DNA of 64,000 nucleotides from PALSA-243 sp049522755 (lineage in GTDB: Bacteria; Acidobacteriota; Terriglobia; Bryobacterales; Bryobacteraceae), in contig JBEKNN010000008.1 of assembly GCA_049522755.1 (NCBI GenBank), positions 1 to 64,000 of the forward strand, given 5' to 3'. Below, piece by piece: positions 30,445 through 38,745 of this stretch (the stretch's first letter is position 1; each line of letters opens with the position of its first letter). Position numbers and translations under genes: made by a program. The notes beneath the pieces were generated by a model, which did not search any database, had not been told where the DNA came from, and worked only from the letters and a program-made list of their open reading frames with translations.

Positions 30445-30787
30445 CTACCCCGCTTCCTCCAAATCCGTTAAGATGGCGCGCATTGCCGTATCCAAGCCGG
30501 AGAGATCCCGAGTTACTACATCCCAGACGGTTTGAAAGTCCACATCGAAATAATCATGCACAAGAACGTTTCGCATTCCAGCAATCGAGACCCAGTGAAT
30601 CTCGGCAGCCGGTCCTTACGCTGCGAATCGACCCGCTGCGTCGATTCGCATAGAACCTGGAGGTTGCGAATAATAGCGTCCTGGAGCGTGCGCGAGTTGA
30701 AGACCGCTTCCCTGCCCGGCGCGGCATCCTCGAAAATCCTGCGAATGCATGCAATGACTTCTCAACGTAGGCGCGCTGAGATTTCAC
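30445..30787 (-). pseudogene. HepT-like HEPN toxin, broken by frameshifts
   Basis: Translating the minus strand in three successive frames gives KSQRAYVEKS, then ACIRRIFEDAAPGREAVFNS and RTLQDAIIRNLQVLCESTQR. After a further shift it reads EIHWVSIAGMRNVLVHDYF and DVDFQTVWDVVTRDLSGLDT, and stops at 30445. This is a full DUF86/HepT protein of about 115 residues, including the RNase motif R-N-V-L-V-H (RX4-6H). Two one-base shifts (near 30740 and near 30600) break it. The GTG start at 30787 overlaps the stop of the MNT gene (GTGA), the standard mntA-hepT arrangement. Confidence 0.7.
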
Positions 30788-31074
30788 AGGGGCACGGCTT
30801 CCCGCAGAACCTCGTCGCGGATCAAGTGGCTCAGGGAGCGACGAATCACAACCTGGACGCGCCTTCCCAGGAGTTGTTCCAGATCGGCGGTCAAGCTCCC
30901 CGGGAACCATGGGGTGGTCTCGCCGGTAACGTCAATCAGGAAATCCACGTCGCTCTCGGGCGTTTCTTCTCCCCGCGCTACAGCGCCGAAAATCCGAACA
31001 TTTCCCGCCCCATGGCGAGTAGCGAGCCGCAGGATTTCATCCCGATGTTCTCTGATTTGGCGGCCAGCGTTCAC
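30784..31074 (-). CDS. MNT-type nucleotidyltransferase antitoxin (MntA-like)
   Basis: 96 residues, GTG start 31074. Minimal nucleotidyltransferase fold: VRIFGAVARGEETPESDVDF carries the G-[S/A]-X9-D-X-D site, with Ala where Ser is usual, followed by FLIDVTGE. Antitoxins of this type AMPylate or otherwise modify the HEPN partner to silence it (type VII toxin-antitoxin). The gene lies directly before a HepT-like gene that is frameshifted. The antitoxin frame itself looks intact, which is the expected order of decay. Confidence 0.8.
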   Translation of the reverse strand: MNAGRQIREHRDEILRLATRHGAGNVRIFGAVARGEETPESDVDFLIDVTGETTPWFPGSLTADLEQLLGRRVQVVIRRSLSHLIRDEVLREAVPL

Positions 31075-31244
31075 AACTCCATTCTATCGCCCGGCCGTCT
31101 GCGCGCCGGTCTCCATCCGCATCACCTCCGGGCTGCGTGGATCGTGGAATGAGGGCCCCTGGGTCTTTCGGCAGCGGAGCGGTGGCTACCATGCGCGAGC
31201 ACCAGCTGCTTCCGGCCGTTTCCACGGCAGACTCTAACTCTTCG

Positions 31245-31826
31245 CTACCAGACGAACGGAATCAGGCCCTTCACCTCGCTCTTGTATCGCTGGTATTGCT
31301 CGCCGAACTGCTCGGTCATGAACCGCTCTTCCACGTTGGCTTTATATTTCCAGCCGAAGACCAGAATCGGCAGGCCGATCAATCCGCGCAGCTCACCGAA
31401 GCCGATCGCGGTCCCCAAAAACGCCAGCGACAGCCCCGCGTATATAGGGTGCCGCACAATTCCATACGGTCCGCTGCGCATCAGTTCGTGGTTCTCTTTC
31501 ACCGTCACCGTGCCGCTCCAGTTGCGCCCCAGAAAGAAGCGCGCCCACAGCGTGAAGGCGATGCCGGCGCTCGTGATCAGTAACGATAGCCATCCGTATA
31601 AAGGCTTGTCCGGCACAATCCGCCGATGCAGAACGCCGGGCCACGGACCGGGATTGAATAGCAGATTGAACGCCGCCAACATACAACACATCTCCACGAG
31701 CCGCGTCACGGACGATTGGCGCTTAACAGCCCGCTTGGTTACGAAGGCCGCCGCGGCCCAGATCGCGACCACGGCGATCCAAATCCAGCCCAGGACCTGG
31801 CGCAAATCGAAAGGCATGGTAAACAT
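31245..31826 (-). CDS. isoprenylcysteine methyltransferase-like membrane protein
   Basis: About 193 residues from ATG 31826; a longer frame to 31907 would cross the divergent gene's promoter. Four or five TM segments (GWIWIAVVAIWAAAAFV, LSLLITSAGIAFTLWARFFL). The C-terminal PEMT/ICMT signature is SGPYGIVRHPIYAGLSLAFL with EERFMTEQFGEQYQRYKSEV. Proteins of this fold methylate prenylcysteines, phospholipids or small hydrophobic thiols in bacteria. The substrate is not known here. It is divergent from the membrane protein gene at 31857. Confidence 0.82.
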   Translation of the reverse strand: MFTMPFDLRQVLGWIWIAVVAIWAAAAFVTKRAVKRQSSVTRLVEMCCMLAAFNLLFNPGPWPGVLHRRIVPDKPLYGWLSLLITSAGIAFTLWARFFLGRNWSGTVTVKENHELMRSGPYGIVRHPIYAGLSLAFLGTAIGFGELRGLIGLPILVFGWKYKANVEERFMTEQFGEQYQRYKSEVKGLIPFVW

Positions 31827-31856
31827 CGTACGCGAAACGGTAGAATGGGCAACACC

Positions 31857-32291
31857 ATGGCTGACCAAAATTACGCAAACCACCAGCGGTATGTCCCGCT
31901 GTTCCACTTCGTCTTACTGCCGCTGCTGCTGCTCACATTGATCGGGTCAATCGTCAACTTGAGCCAATCGTTGGGGGACCATGAGCGCCTTTATAGCGCG
32001 GCGCTGATTGTGGCGCTGAGCCTGGCCGGATTTTTCACCGCGTTTCTCGCTCGCGTCTTTGCCTTGAAGGCGCAAGACCGCGCCATCCGCGCCGAAGAAA
32101 ACCTGCGCCACTTCGTCATGACGGGCAAGCTGCTGGACGCGCGCTTGAGCGTGGGGCAAATCGTTGCGGTACGTTTTGCGTCGGACGGAGAATTCGTCGC
32201 GCTGGCGCAGAAAGCGGCGCAGGACGGCATGAAGCCCGCCGACATCAAGCTCGCAGTGAAAAACTGGCGCGCGGACGAATATCGCGCGTGA
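31857..32291 (+). CDS. DUF6526-like membrane protein
   Basis: 144 residues from ATG 31857 (MADQNYANHQRYVPLFHFV). Two TM segments (FVLLPLLLLTLIGSIVNL and LYSAALIVALSLAGFFTAFL) are followed by a cytoplasmic helical tail (QDRAIRAEENLRHFVMTGKL). The opening motif is that of the DUF6526 family as I recall it; function is unknown. A longer frame from 31716 lacks family support. A REP-like element follows on the other strand before the next convergent gene. Confidence 0.7.
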   Translation: MADQNYANHQRYVPLFHFVLLPLLLLTLIGSIVNLSQSLGDHERLYSAALIVALSLAGFFTAFLARVFALKAQDRAIRAEENLRHFVMTGKLLDARLSVGQIVAVRFASDGEFVALAQKAAQDGMKPADIKLAVKNWRADEYRA

Positions 32292-32340
32292 ATGACCAGC
32301 GCTATCGTAGTATCGACGAAACCGGCGGGCAAATCGGAAA

Positions 32341-32383
32341 CGCCGCCTAAAAGGCGGCTGCAGCCAGGATTGGCCGCCCCACT
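32341..32383 (-). repeat. REP-like two-hairpin element
   Basis: On the minus strand AGTGGGGCGGCCAATCCTGG then CTGCAGCCGCCTTTTAGGCG; nearly identical to 4361-4403 and 6531-6573. It sits at the 3' end of the amidase gene. Confidence 0.8.
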
Positions 32384-33612
32384 CAGTCTCCTTCGTGACT
32401 GACTACCGCCCCGCGGGTCGCCGCGAGGAGATCGCGGTACTGGCTCTGCAGCAATTTCCGGAACGCGGAGACGGTCATCCCGGCGGCCGCGGCGCGTTCC
32501 GCTAATTCCCATGCGCCCAGGCCGGCGCCTGCGGAGAGGCGGGCGCCCGCGGTTCGCGAATAGGTCGCGTCGCATTCGAACCCGAATGCCGCAATCGAAG
32601 GCAGCGGCCGCGCGTAATTGTTCGGCAGCCCGATCTCTTCGAACGGAAACGACGACGCCCAGTCCATGTGATAACCCGCCAGCATTCTCGTGGGATTCAC
32701 CGACACCTGCGCGTGCGTCACGCAGTTCCCGGCCGCAATGTTGTAGCGGCTCCGGAGCATTTCGGTCAGCATGGCTGTCGCCCGGATCTGCGCCGAAGTC
32801 ACCGCCGCCTCCATCTGTCCCGGATACGTCTGCGTTTCCACGGATACGCCGATGAAGCTCTCGTTCAGGTTCACATAGAGCCACTTTTCATCGGACCAGA
32901 CCGAGTATCCCGCGTGCTCCGCGGCGTCCGTTTCCTGCACCACCCGGTAGACCCTGCCGAACCGGTCGATCACGAAGTTATAAGCCTTTTTCCGCTTCAC
33001 GTAGTCGAGCAGCGATTCGCCCACCTGCTTGAGTTTGCCGTTCTGGCCGGGAACGAATGGCGCCTGCAGGCTCTCGGTGGTGTGATACACAATGCCGGCG
33101 GGCGTGGTGCGGGCTTCATCCTGGGCTTTGTCCGGTGTCCTGTCATGGGCGCCGCCGGATCGCGCCGCTGCGAATGCCAGGTACGAGCGCGGATGGTTGG
33201 CGGTGGAAAATTTGTTGTCGATCCGCAGCCCGTTACTGTAGGTTTCAAAGGCTGCGGTTTTCTCCACCTGCCAGATCTCCTGCGCCGATTCGGTCTTCGG
33301 CAACGCCATGCCGGCCGGTATCACTATGGCCGCGGCGTTCACCGGGCTCGCTGCCATTGTCACAGCTGTCTGGTCATGGCTGAACGCCTTCGCGTCCCGC
33401 CGCGCGATCGCAAGACGGCCCGCTGCCAGCAGCCCCGCAAACGCCAACAGAGACAAGCCCGCCGAGCACGCCCAGCGAAGCTTTCGCGACCGCTCGGGCT
33501 GCCATGCCGGCGCAGCCACACGCAAGAAACGCAGCCGTACTATCGGGTCCGAAATGCACTGCGCAGTCCAGTCGATCCATGGAATTGTCGAACCTGACTG
33601 GGATCTATTCAT
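32383..33612 (-). CDS. membrane-anchored N-acetylmuramoyl-L-alanine amidase-like protein
   Basis: 409 residues. A cytoplasmic N-terminus (about 1-42), one TM (LRWACSAGLSLLAFAGLLAA), an Ala-rich linker, then an amidase_2/PGRP-type domain (about 170-330). Likely zinc ligands are the His in GIVYHTTES and the His in NCVTHAQVSVNP; DRFGRVYRVVQETDAAEHAG is the usual core. The C-terminus (about 345-409) is helical. Predicted to cleave the amide between MurNAc and the stem peptide, at the outer face of the inner membrane. It is monocistronic and divergent from the actin-like operon. Confidence 0.75.
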   Translation of the reverse strand: MNRSQSGSTIPWIDWTAQCISDPIVRLRFLRVAAPAWQPERSRKLRWACSAGLSLLAFAGLLAAGRLAIARRDAKAFSHDQTAVTMAASPVNAAAIVIPAGMALPKTESAQEIWQVEKTAAFETYSNGLRIDNKFSTANHPRSYLAFAAARSGGAHDRTPDKAQDEARTTPAGIVYHTTESLQAPFVPGQNGKLKQVGESLLDYVKRKKAYNFVIDRFGRVYRVVQETDAAEHAGYSVWSDEKWLYVNLNESFIGVSVETQTYPGQMEAAVTSAQIRATAMLTEMLRSRYNIAAGNCVTHAQVSVNPTRMLAGYHMDWASSFPFEEIGLPNNYARPLPSIAAFGFECDATYSRTAGARLSAGAGLGAWELAERAAAAGMTVSAFRKLLQSQYRDLLAATRGAVVSHEGD

Positions 33613-33857
33613 ATTGAATTCTTTCTTCGGCAGAATTGCTCTAGAACTTTATAGTTCCGAATTTTGAATCTTATTCTCATCCGGGATATACCCGATTGAC
33701 TCCACTGCCGCGTAAGGAAATTAACGCCGGTCACTGAGTCCGTAAATTATAGTGAGAACTAATTTGGGCAAGCTGTACTACCGTAATGATATGTCCGGAC
33801 GATTGCTGTCGATATCTAATGTAAGACGCACTCGCTCGGTTAGAAGGAGTTTGATAT
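33613..33857. promoter_or_regulatory. AT-rich divergent promoter region
   Basis: 245 bases, clearly richer in A+T than the flanks. It includes TTGACT (33696) and TATAGT (33748), although the spacing between them is not ideal. AGAAGGAG at 33842-33849, 8 bp before the ATG at 33858, is the clearest ribosome-binding site in the window. Confidence 0.5.
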
Positions 33858-34454
33858 ATGTTTCGACGATTTTTTCAAGCTTCGCCCGATGAACCGCAAA
33901 GCCGGGAGGGCGTTAGCGTGCAGAACAACACGGACCATCCGGGTTTGGGCAGATTCCATTCGTTCGATGAGATCTACCGCAGCGGACCAGCCGACCAGAC
34001 CAGCCTGCCGTACGACATTATGAGGGTAGCGAAGATGCTCGGAAGTCCGTACATTTCGAGCATGTCCATCGAATCGAAGCGCGGGTCGCTCATGATGGCC
34101 CTTGAGGCCGCGGGCGCCGAAGCCAAGGACATTCTGCAGGATGCCATGGTCCGCCAGCGCGCCCTCAGCGACTACGAAGATTCCCAGCAGAAGAAGTTGC
34201 GCGATTTCGAATCGTTCAAGTCGGAACAGAACCGCATCATTCAGGAAGAGCTTGACCAGATCAACGCCGAATACCTGGCGCGGATTCAGGCCAATGTCAA
34301 TGAAGTCGCCAAACAGCAGGACTCCCTGCGCGCCTGGCAGAAGAGCAAGCAGAACGAATTGACGGCCATCGCGGAAGCGTGCGAATATCTCGCGCCCTCC
34401 GAAGCTTCGGGGAACAATCTGATTGCCGCGCTGGATCGGGCCGCGCGACGCTGA
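33858..34454 (+). CDS. coiled-coil protein of the actin-like operon
   Basis: 198 residues, family not recognised. No signal or TM. The N-terminal 50 residues are polar, then MRVAKMLGSPYISSMSIESK. A long charged coiled coil follows (about 80-170: ILQDAMVRQRALSDYEDSQQ, KKLRDFESFKSEQNRIIQEE and so on). A strong ribosome-binding site precedes it. It is the first gene of a three-gene operon with a 50-aa membrane peptide and an actin/Hsp70-fold ATPase. By analogy with other bacterial actin modules it could be an adaptor or filament-associated factor; that is inference from position and coiled coil only. Confidence 0.75.
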   Translation: MFRRFFQASPDEPQSREGVSVQNNTDHPGLGRFHSFDEIYRSGPADQTSLPYDIMRVAKMLGSPYISSMSIESKRGSLMMALEAAGAEAKDILQDAMVRQRALSDYEDSQQKKLRDFESFKSEQNRIIQEELDQINAEYLARIQANVNEVAKQQDSLRAWQKSKQNELTAIAEACEYLAPSEASGNNLIAALDRAARR

Positions 34455-34465
34455 AGGACCACCCC

Positions 34466-34618
34466 ATGATCGAAGTATTAGCCCTGGGTATCGCCATGGC
34501 GTTTGCCGGCTACCTGATGTTTCCCCGCTCTCCCCGGCCCATTTCGCGGGACGATTTGCTGTACTACCGGCGGCTCTCGGACGAGAAGCGGCGGAATGAG
34601 ATTCACCCCTTTGAATAA
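34466..34618 (+). CDS. 50-residue single-TM microprotein
   Basis: Starts at ATG 34466, 11 bp after the coiled-coil gene, with AAGGA upstream. One hydrophobic helix (IEVLALGIAMAFAGYLMF) is followed by a charged tail (RPISRDDLLYYRRLSDEKRR). It fits a small membrane anchor or regulator. Its 3' end overlaps the longest frame of the next gene by 23 bp, which implies co-translation. No homologue is known to me. Confidence 0.65.
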   Translation: MIEVLALGIAMAFAGYLMFPRSPRPISRDDLLYYRRLSDEKRRNEIHPFE

Positions 34619-35693
34619 TAATGACCGGGATAACGATCTGCCGCTCGCCGGGCCGCCGAGTCCGGAAAGCGAACCTATGAAGGAGAATAGTTTGACCACC
34701 GAAGAGAAAGACGCAAATCAGCCCATTGGACTGGACGTTGGCACGAGCCGGATTGTGGCGGCGCGCGGCGGGGATAAGAATTGCCGCTACGAAGCGCAGT
34801 TGAACGCGTTCATCACATTGCCGTACTCAAAGCTCGCCCAGAACCTGCTGACCAGGGAGGATGTCTTCCACGAGGTTTTCGACAACCAGATCGTTGTGGC
34901 CGGCAACGACGCGCATAAGTTCGCCGAAGTCTTTCACGTCGAGACGCGGCGGCCGATGCTGCAAGGAGTGCTCAACGCTCGCGAGCCGCACGGGATTCAT
35001 GTCATCCGCCGCATCATTACGCGGCTGATTGGCAAAGCCTCATCCGAGGGCCGGAGACTCTTCTACAGCGTGCCGGCCGCCTCGGAAGGCGGCGACCAGG
35101 GGATTGCCTATCACAACGCCACCATCAAGCAGATCCTCATCGAGCTTGGCTATGAGGCCCACCCCATTGAAGAGGGCCTCGCCGTGGTCTTTGGCGAAAT
35201 GTGCTCTTCCAACTACACCGGCATTGGCATCTCCTGCGGCAGCGGGATGTGTAACGCGTGCCTGGCGGTGCTGTCGGTTCCGGTGGTCAGCTTCAGCATT
35301 CCCAAAGCCGGCGATTACATCGATTCGCACGCGGCCGCCGTCACCGGCGAAGTCGCCACGCGGCTGCGCACGGAAAAGGAGCACGGATTCCGCCTCAACG
35401 GCCTGTCCACCGATCGCGTGAAGAACGCGCTTACCATCTACTACCAGGAGGTGATCGAAACGCTCGCCTATACGTTGCGCGCCAAGCTCTCGTCGGCGGA
35501 GAGGCTGCCCAAGTTCGACCGCCCGGTTCCGGTGGTGCTCAGCGGCGGCACCGCGATGCCCAAGGGATTCCTGGACCAGTTCATCGCCGCGCTGCGCACG
35601 CAGGATTTCCCGGTGAAGATTCTCGAAGTACGCATGTCGGACGATCCGCTAAACTCCACCGCCAAAGGCGCGCTGATGGCCGCAACCTGCTAG
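34596..35693 (+). CDS. actin/Hsp70-fold ATPase
   Basis: 365 residues from ATG 34596; ATG 34677 is an alternative that removes a polar N-terminal tail. The actin-like ATPase landmarks are in order: phosphate-1 loop PIGLDVGTSRIVAARGG (about 43-59), phosphate-2 loop GIGISCGSGMCNACLAV (about 209-225) and the adenosine motif VVLSGGTAMPKGF (about 317-329). SVPAASEGGDQGIAYHNATI resembles the connecting helix of ParM/MreB/FtsA-type proteins. The protein may polymerise or act as a chaperone-like ATPase. It is not close to MreB, FtsA or DnaK as I know them. It is the last gene of the operon with the coiled-coil and TM microprotein. Confidence 0.75.
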   Translation: MRFTPLNNNDRDNDLPLAGPPSPESEPMKENSLTTEEKDANQPIGLDVGTSRIVAARGGDKNCRYEAQLNAFITLPYSKLAQNLLTREDVFHEVFDNQIVVAGNDAHKFAEVFHVETRRPMLQGVLNAREPHGIHVIRRIITRLIGKASSEGRRLFYSVPAASEGGDQGIAYHNATIKQILIELGYEAHPIEEGLAVVFGEMCSSNYTGIGISCGSGMCNACLAVLSVPVVSFSIPKAGDYIDSHAAAVTGEVATRLRTEKEHGFRLNGLSTDRVKNALTIYYQEVIETLAYTLRAKLSSAERLPKFDRPVPVVLSGGTAMPKGFLDQFIAALRTQDFPVKILEVRMSDDPLNSTAKGALMAATC

Positions 35694-35735
35694 TGGAGCG
35701 GGCCGGTGGCGGGCGGGCCAGCCGCGCAGCCAACG

Positions 35736-36122
35736 CTAAGTAATCCGATAGACGTAGCCTTCTTCTACGAAGCGATTGCCGATCGACTGGCTACCAAGAA
35801 TCATGCCTTCAACGTGATTGCTCTTGCCATAAAGACGGCGCAAAGCCTTGATGAAGGGGTCGTCCATCGGGAGAATCAGCATGGGTGGGGTTTTCTGGAA
35901 AGCGAATCCCGCGGCGTCCAGCGCCTTGTGCAGCAACCCATAGGCGTCCTGTAGCCGGGGAGTCCCATCAAGTTGGCGTCCGGCTAGAACCAAACGCCAC
36001 GTCTCATATTCGGATAGATGGACAAAGAGAGCGACGCTGATCTTGATCCGCGCTTGGTCGAGGATACTGAGAATCTGAGCGCCTCTATCGACTTCAATGC
36101 TTACCAATGCGCTTTTATCCAT
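35736..36122 (-). CDS. uncharacterised partner of HEPN protein
   Basis: 128 residues. It starts inside the end of the HEPN gene (22-bp overlap), so the two must be co-translated. Sequence: IEVDRGAQILSILDQARIKI then SVALFVHLSEYETWRLVLAG, and it ends GNRFVEEGYVYRIT. Mixed alpha/beta, no Cys cluster, signal or TM. I recall similar proteins encoded next to HEPN genes, but no function has been assigned to them that I know of. An antitoxin or regulator of the HEPN protein is the natural hypothesis. Confidence 0.65.
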   Translation of the reverse strand: MDKSALVSIEVDRGAQILSILDQARIKISVALFVHLSEYETWRLVLAGRQLDGTPRLQDAYGLLHKALDAAGFAFQKTPPMLILPMDDPFIKALRRLYGKSNHVEGMILGSQSIGNRFVEEGYVYRIT

Positions 36123-36514
36123 GGAATGACTCCGTAAATCCTATGCGTGGCTGCCTTAAACATATCTTGAGCAGACTTCTGACCATGCCGTTGATAACGA
36201 CTCTCCTCCGACCAGGATTGCGCGGTTTCCCAGTTTTGCCCGAATTCCGCATCCCGCCGGCTGCGTTCGCTAAATCCGTCTCCAAGGCCGGCAACCTGCG
36301 CCAGAGATCGCAAGTCATGTGAGTAACTCTGGAGCGCTTTCTTCTTGTCCGGAAATTCATGCCGCTCCGTCTGCTTCGCAATGCACGCCTTCAAGGCGCA
36401 TTCCACTCCGTACCCGGCCAGATAGTAGGCCCCATCCCACAGCCCCACCCCCAGCAGGGCTTTCGCTTCCTTTAGTCTGACGTTCGAAAGCGCTTGCAGG
36501 TCCTTCCGGTCCAC
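36101..36514 (-). CDS. HEPN domain protein
   Basis: 137 residues, GTG start 36514. All-helical: LSNVRLKEAKALLGVGLWDG then AYYLAGYGVECALKACIAKQ, the signature second helix of HEPN proteins. Many HEPN proteins are RNases with an RX4-6H motif. Here RX4H is not obvious in the expected place, and the nearest candidates are RHEFPDKKK and RYQRHGQK (R-x-x-R-H). The gene overlaps the downstream partner by 22 bp, a layout typical of toxin-antitoxin or nucleic-acid-binding modules. It may be a non-catalytic HEPN. Confidence 0.75.
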   Translation of the reverse strand: MDRKDLQALSNVRLKEAKALLGVGLWDGAYYLAGYGVECALKACIAKQTERHEFPDKKKALQSYSHDLRSLAQVAGLGDGFSERSRRDAEFGQNWETAQSWSEESRYQRHGQKSAQDMFKAATHRIYGVIPWIKAHW

Positions 36515-36583
36515 GAACCTTCATCATACCGCCCGGCATAGCGCCTCAGCCCCAAAAACACCCCATGCTACGATAGTTTCTTG

Positions 36584-36690
36584 TCAGGTCTCGGGCTCCG
36601 TGCAACGGACGGCTGCAAACCCCGCCAGGTCCGGAAGGAAGCAACGGTAGTGGTGCGGTTCGTGTGCCGCGGATTACCCGGGGCCTGGCA
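36584..36690 (+). ncRNA. ffs: signal recognition particle RNA (small bacterial type)
   Basis: The conserved apical loop region GCCAGGTCCGGAAGGAAGCA is present at 36624-36643. The 5' strand CAGGTCTCGGG (36585 on) pairs over 11 positions with CCCGGGGCCTG near 36688, allowing G-U pairs. About 105 nt. It scaffolds Ffh for co-translational targeting. Position directly before dnaX is seen in many bacteria. Confidence 0.93.
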
Positions 36691-36702
36691 TATGCCCGCC
36701 CC

Positions 36703-38433
36703 ATGTATCAGGTAATCGCAAGAAAATACCGGCCCCAAACGTTTCACGACGTGGTTAACCAGGAGCACGTCAAGACCACGCTGGAAAATGCCATCGCGCA
36801 AAACCGCATCGCGCACGGCTACATCTTTTCGGGGCAGCGCGGCACCGGCAAGACCACCGTGGCGCGCATTCTCGCGCGGTGCCTCAACTGCATCCAGGGG
36901 CCCACCGCCACGCCTTGCGGCGAGTGCGCAAGCTGCCGCGAGATCGCCTCCGGCGGCGCCGTGGACGTGATCGAAATCGACGCCGCCTCTAACCGCGGCA
37001 TCAATGAAATGCGCGAGCTGCGCGAGAATGTCCGCTACCAGCCGGTGCGCGACCGCTACAAGATCTTCGTCATCGACGAAGCTCACCAGATCACCAACGA
37101 AGCTTTCAACGCCCTGCTTAAGACCATCGAAGAGCCGCCGGAATGGGCCGTTTTCGTGCTCTGCACCACCGAAGCGCACAAGATCCCCGCCACCATCGCG
37201 TCGCGCTGCCAGCACTTCAGTTTCCGCTCCGTCGATTTCGACGACCTCATCGCGCGCATGGCGTGGATCTGCGGCGAGGAAGGCATCGAAGCCGATTCTG
37301 AGGCCCTGGCCGTACTGGCGCAAGCCGGCGAAGGCAGCGTGCGCGATTCGCTTTCCGCGCTCGACCAGGCCATCGCCTGCTGCGGATCGAAACTCAATGC
37401 CTCCGAAGTGCGCGCCCTGCTGGGGGCATTTTCCCTGGAATCGCTGGAGCGTGTCACCCAGGCGCTGGCCGATAGCGATTCGCGCCGCATGCTGGAAGTA
37501 GTGGACGACCTGGAGCGCAATGGCCACAATCTGCAGCATTTCGCGCGCGAGCTGGCGCGCTATCTGCGCAATCTGCTGGTGGCGCGAATCTCCGCCGCCG
37601 ATGGCGCGCTGGGCGCCCGCCTGATCGCGGCATCGCCCGCGCAGCGGCAGCGCATGAGCGAAATCGCCGCGCAGTTTTCCGAAGAGGATTTGACGCGCTA
37701 CCTGCAGCTCACGCTCGATCTATTCCGCGATCTGCAATTCTCCCTGCAGCCGCGGTTTCATCTGGAGATCGGCCTGGTGCGCCTGGTACAGGCAGGCCGC
37801 CTCTTACCCATCGAGCAGGCGCTGGCCGGGCTTTCCAGCGAATCACCGCCTGCGCAATCCGTATCAAGGCCGGCAGCTAGTGCGTCGCCGATAGCTAAAG
37901 CGCAGCCCGCCGCCGCTGCACCGCCGCCCCCGCGCACCGGCCCATCGCCGTTCGATCTCGACCGCGCTCGGAAAGCCGCGCCCCGTTCTTCCGAGCCGCA
38001 ATCGTCGGGCGCAATCGCGGTGGCCGCGCCACCGGAGCCGGAACCCATGGCCGTTGGCGATTGGCGCGGGCAGCTCCACGCGGCGCTGATGACGCTTGGC
38101 CTGCCCTTCACCGCCGACGCCATCGAGAACGCGCGCGTCGCCGAGACCGGCGGCGAGCTGCAAATCGTCACCACCAAAGCCTACTCGCTGGCGCTACGGA
38201 TCGAGGATCTCACCAAGGCGGTCAAACACATCTCCTCGCGGCCCATGCGCATCAAAGTGGTCATCGGCGAGCCCGGCTCCGAAACGGCTGCGCCCCTCGC
38301 TGCCCCTGCGGCTAAAGCGCCCTCCGCGGCCGAGGACGAAGCCACTGCGCGCGCGCTGGCCAACCCCGAAGTGCAACGCTTCCGCGAAGTCTTCGGCGGC
38401 GAAGTCCGCAAAGTTCGAAACCTTAAGGAGTAG
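36703..38433 (+). CDS. dnaX: DNA polymerase III subunits gamma/tau
   Basis: 576 residues from ATG 36703; the longer frame from 36664 would start inside the SRP RNA. Clamp-loader AAA+ ATPase: Walker A GQRGTGKTT (44-52), zinc site CLNCIQGPTATPCGECASC, Walker B with DEAH (IFVIDEAHQITNEAFN), and sensor 1/Arg finger region FVLCTTEAHKIPATIASRCQ. Domain III runs to about 370. A Pro/Ala-rich linker follows, then a C-terminal tau-like domain. I see no clear slippery A-run for making gamma. It is followed at 4 bp by ybaB. Confidence 0.95.
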   Translation: MYQVIARKYRPQTFHDVVNQEHVKTTLENAIAQNRIAHGYIFSGQRGTGKTTVARILARCLNCIQGPTATPCGECASCREIASGGAVDVIEIDAASNRGINEMRELRENVRYQPVRDRYKIFVIDEAHQITNEAFNALLKTIEEPPEWAVFVLCTTEAHKIPATIASRCQHFSFRSVDFDDLIARMAWICGEEGIEADSEALAVLAQAGEGSVRDSLSALDQAIACCGSKLNASEVRALLGAFSLESLERVTQALADSDSRRMLEVVDDLERNGHNLQHFARELARYLRNLLVARISAADGALGARLIAASPAQRQRMSEIAAQFSEEDLTRYLQLTLDLFRDLQFSLQPRFHLEIGLVRLVQAGRLLPIEQALAGLSSESPPAQSVSRPAASASPIAKAQPAAAAPPPPRTGPSPFDLDRARKAAPRSSEPQSSGAIAVAAPPEPEPMAVGDWRGQLHAALMTLGLPFTADAIENARVAETGGELQIVTTKAYSLALRIEDLTKAVKHISSRPMRIKVVIGEPGSETAAPLAAPAAKAPSAAEDEATARALANPEVQRFREVFGGEVRKVRNLKE

Positions 38434-38436
38434 CTC

Positions 38437-38745
38437 ATGAAAGTACCCGGCAACATGCAGCAGGTGATGCGCCAGGCGCAACAGATGCAGGAAAAGCTCC
38501 AGCAGGACATCGCCCAGATCAAGGTCGAGGCCACGGCCGGCGGCGGCATGGTCACGGTCCAAATGGATGGGCAGAAGAACCTGCTATCGGTGAAGATCGA
38601 CCCGGAAGTTGCGGGCGATGTGGAGATGCTGCAGGATATGATGGTGGCCGCCTGCAACGAAGCCGTCAAGAAGGTTGACGCCGAGACCAAGCAGAAGATG
38701 GGCGGCATGCTCGGCGGCATGGGCCTGCCTCCGGGCCTCTTCTAA
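38437..38745 (+). CDS. ybaB: YbaB/EbfC nucleoid-associated protein
   Basis: 102 residues. MKVPGNMQQVMRQAQQMQEK opens the helix that dimerises with its partner; GGGMVTVQMDGQKNLLSVKI is the strand region; the tail is Met/Gly-rich (KMGGMLGGMGLPPGLF), as usual. It binds DNA as a tweezer-like dimer. The conserved dnaX-ybaB-recR order is intact and the gene abuts recR with no gap. Confidence 0.95.
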   Translation: MKVPGNMQQVMRQAQQMQEKLQQDIAQIKVEATAGGGMVTVQMDGQKNLLSVKIDPEVAGDVEMLQDMMVAACNEAVKKVDAETKQKMGGMLGGMGLPPGLF

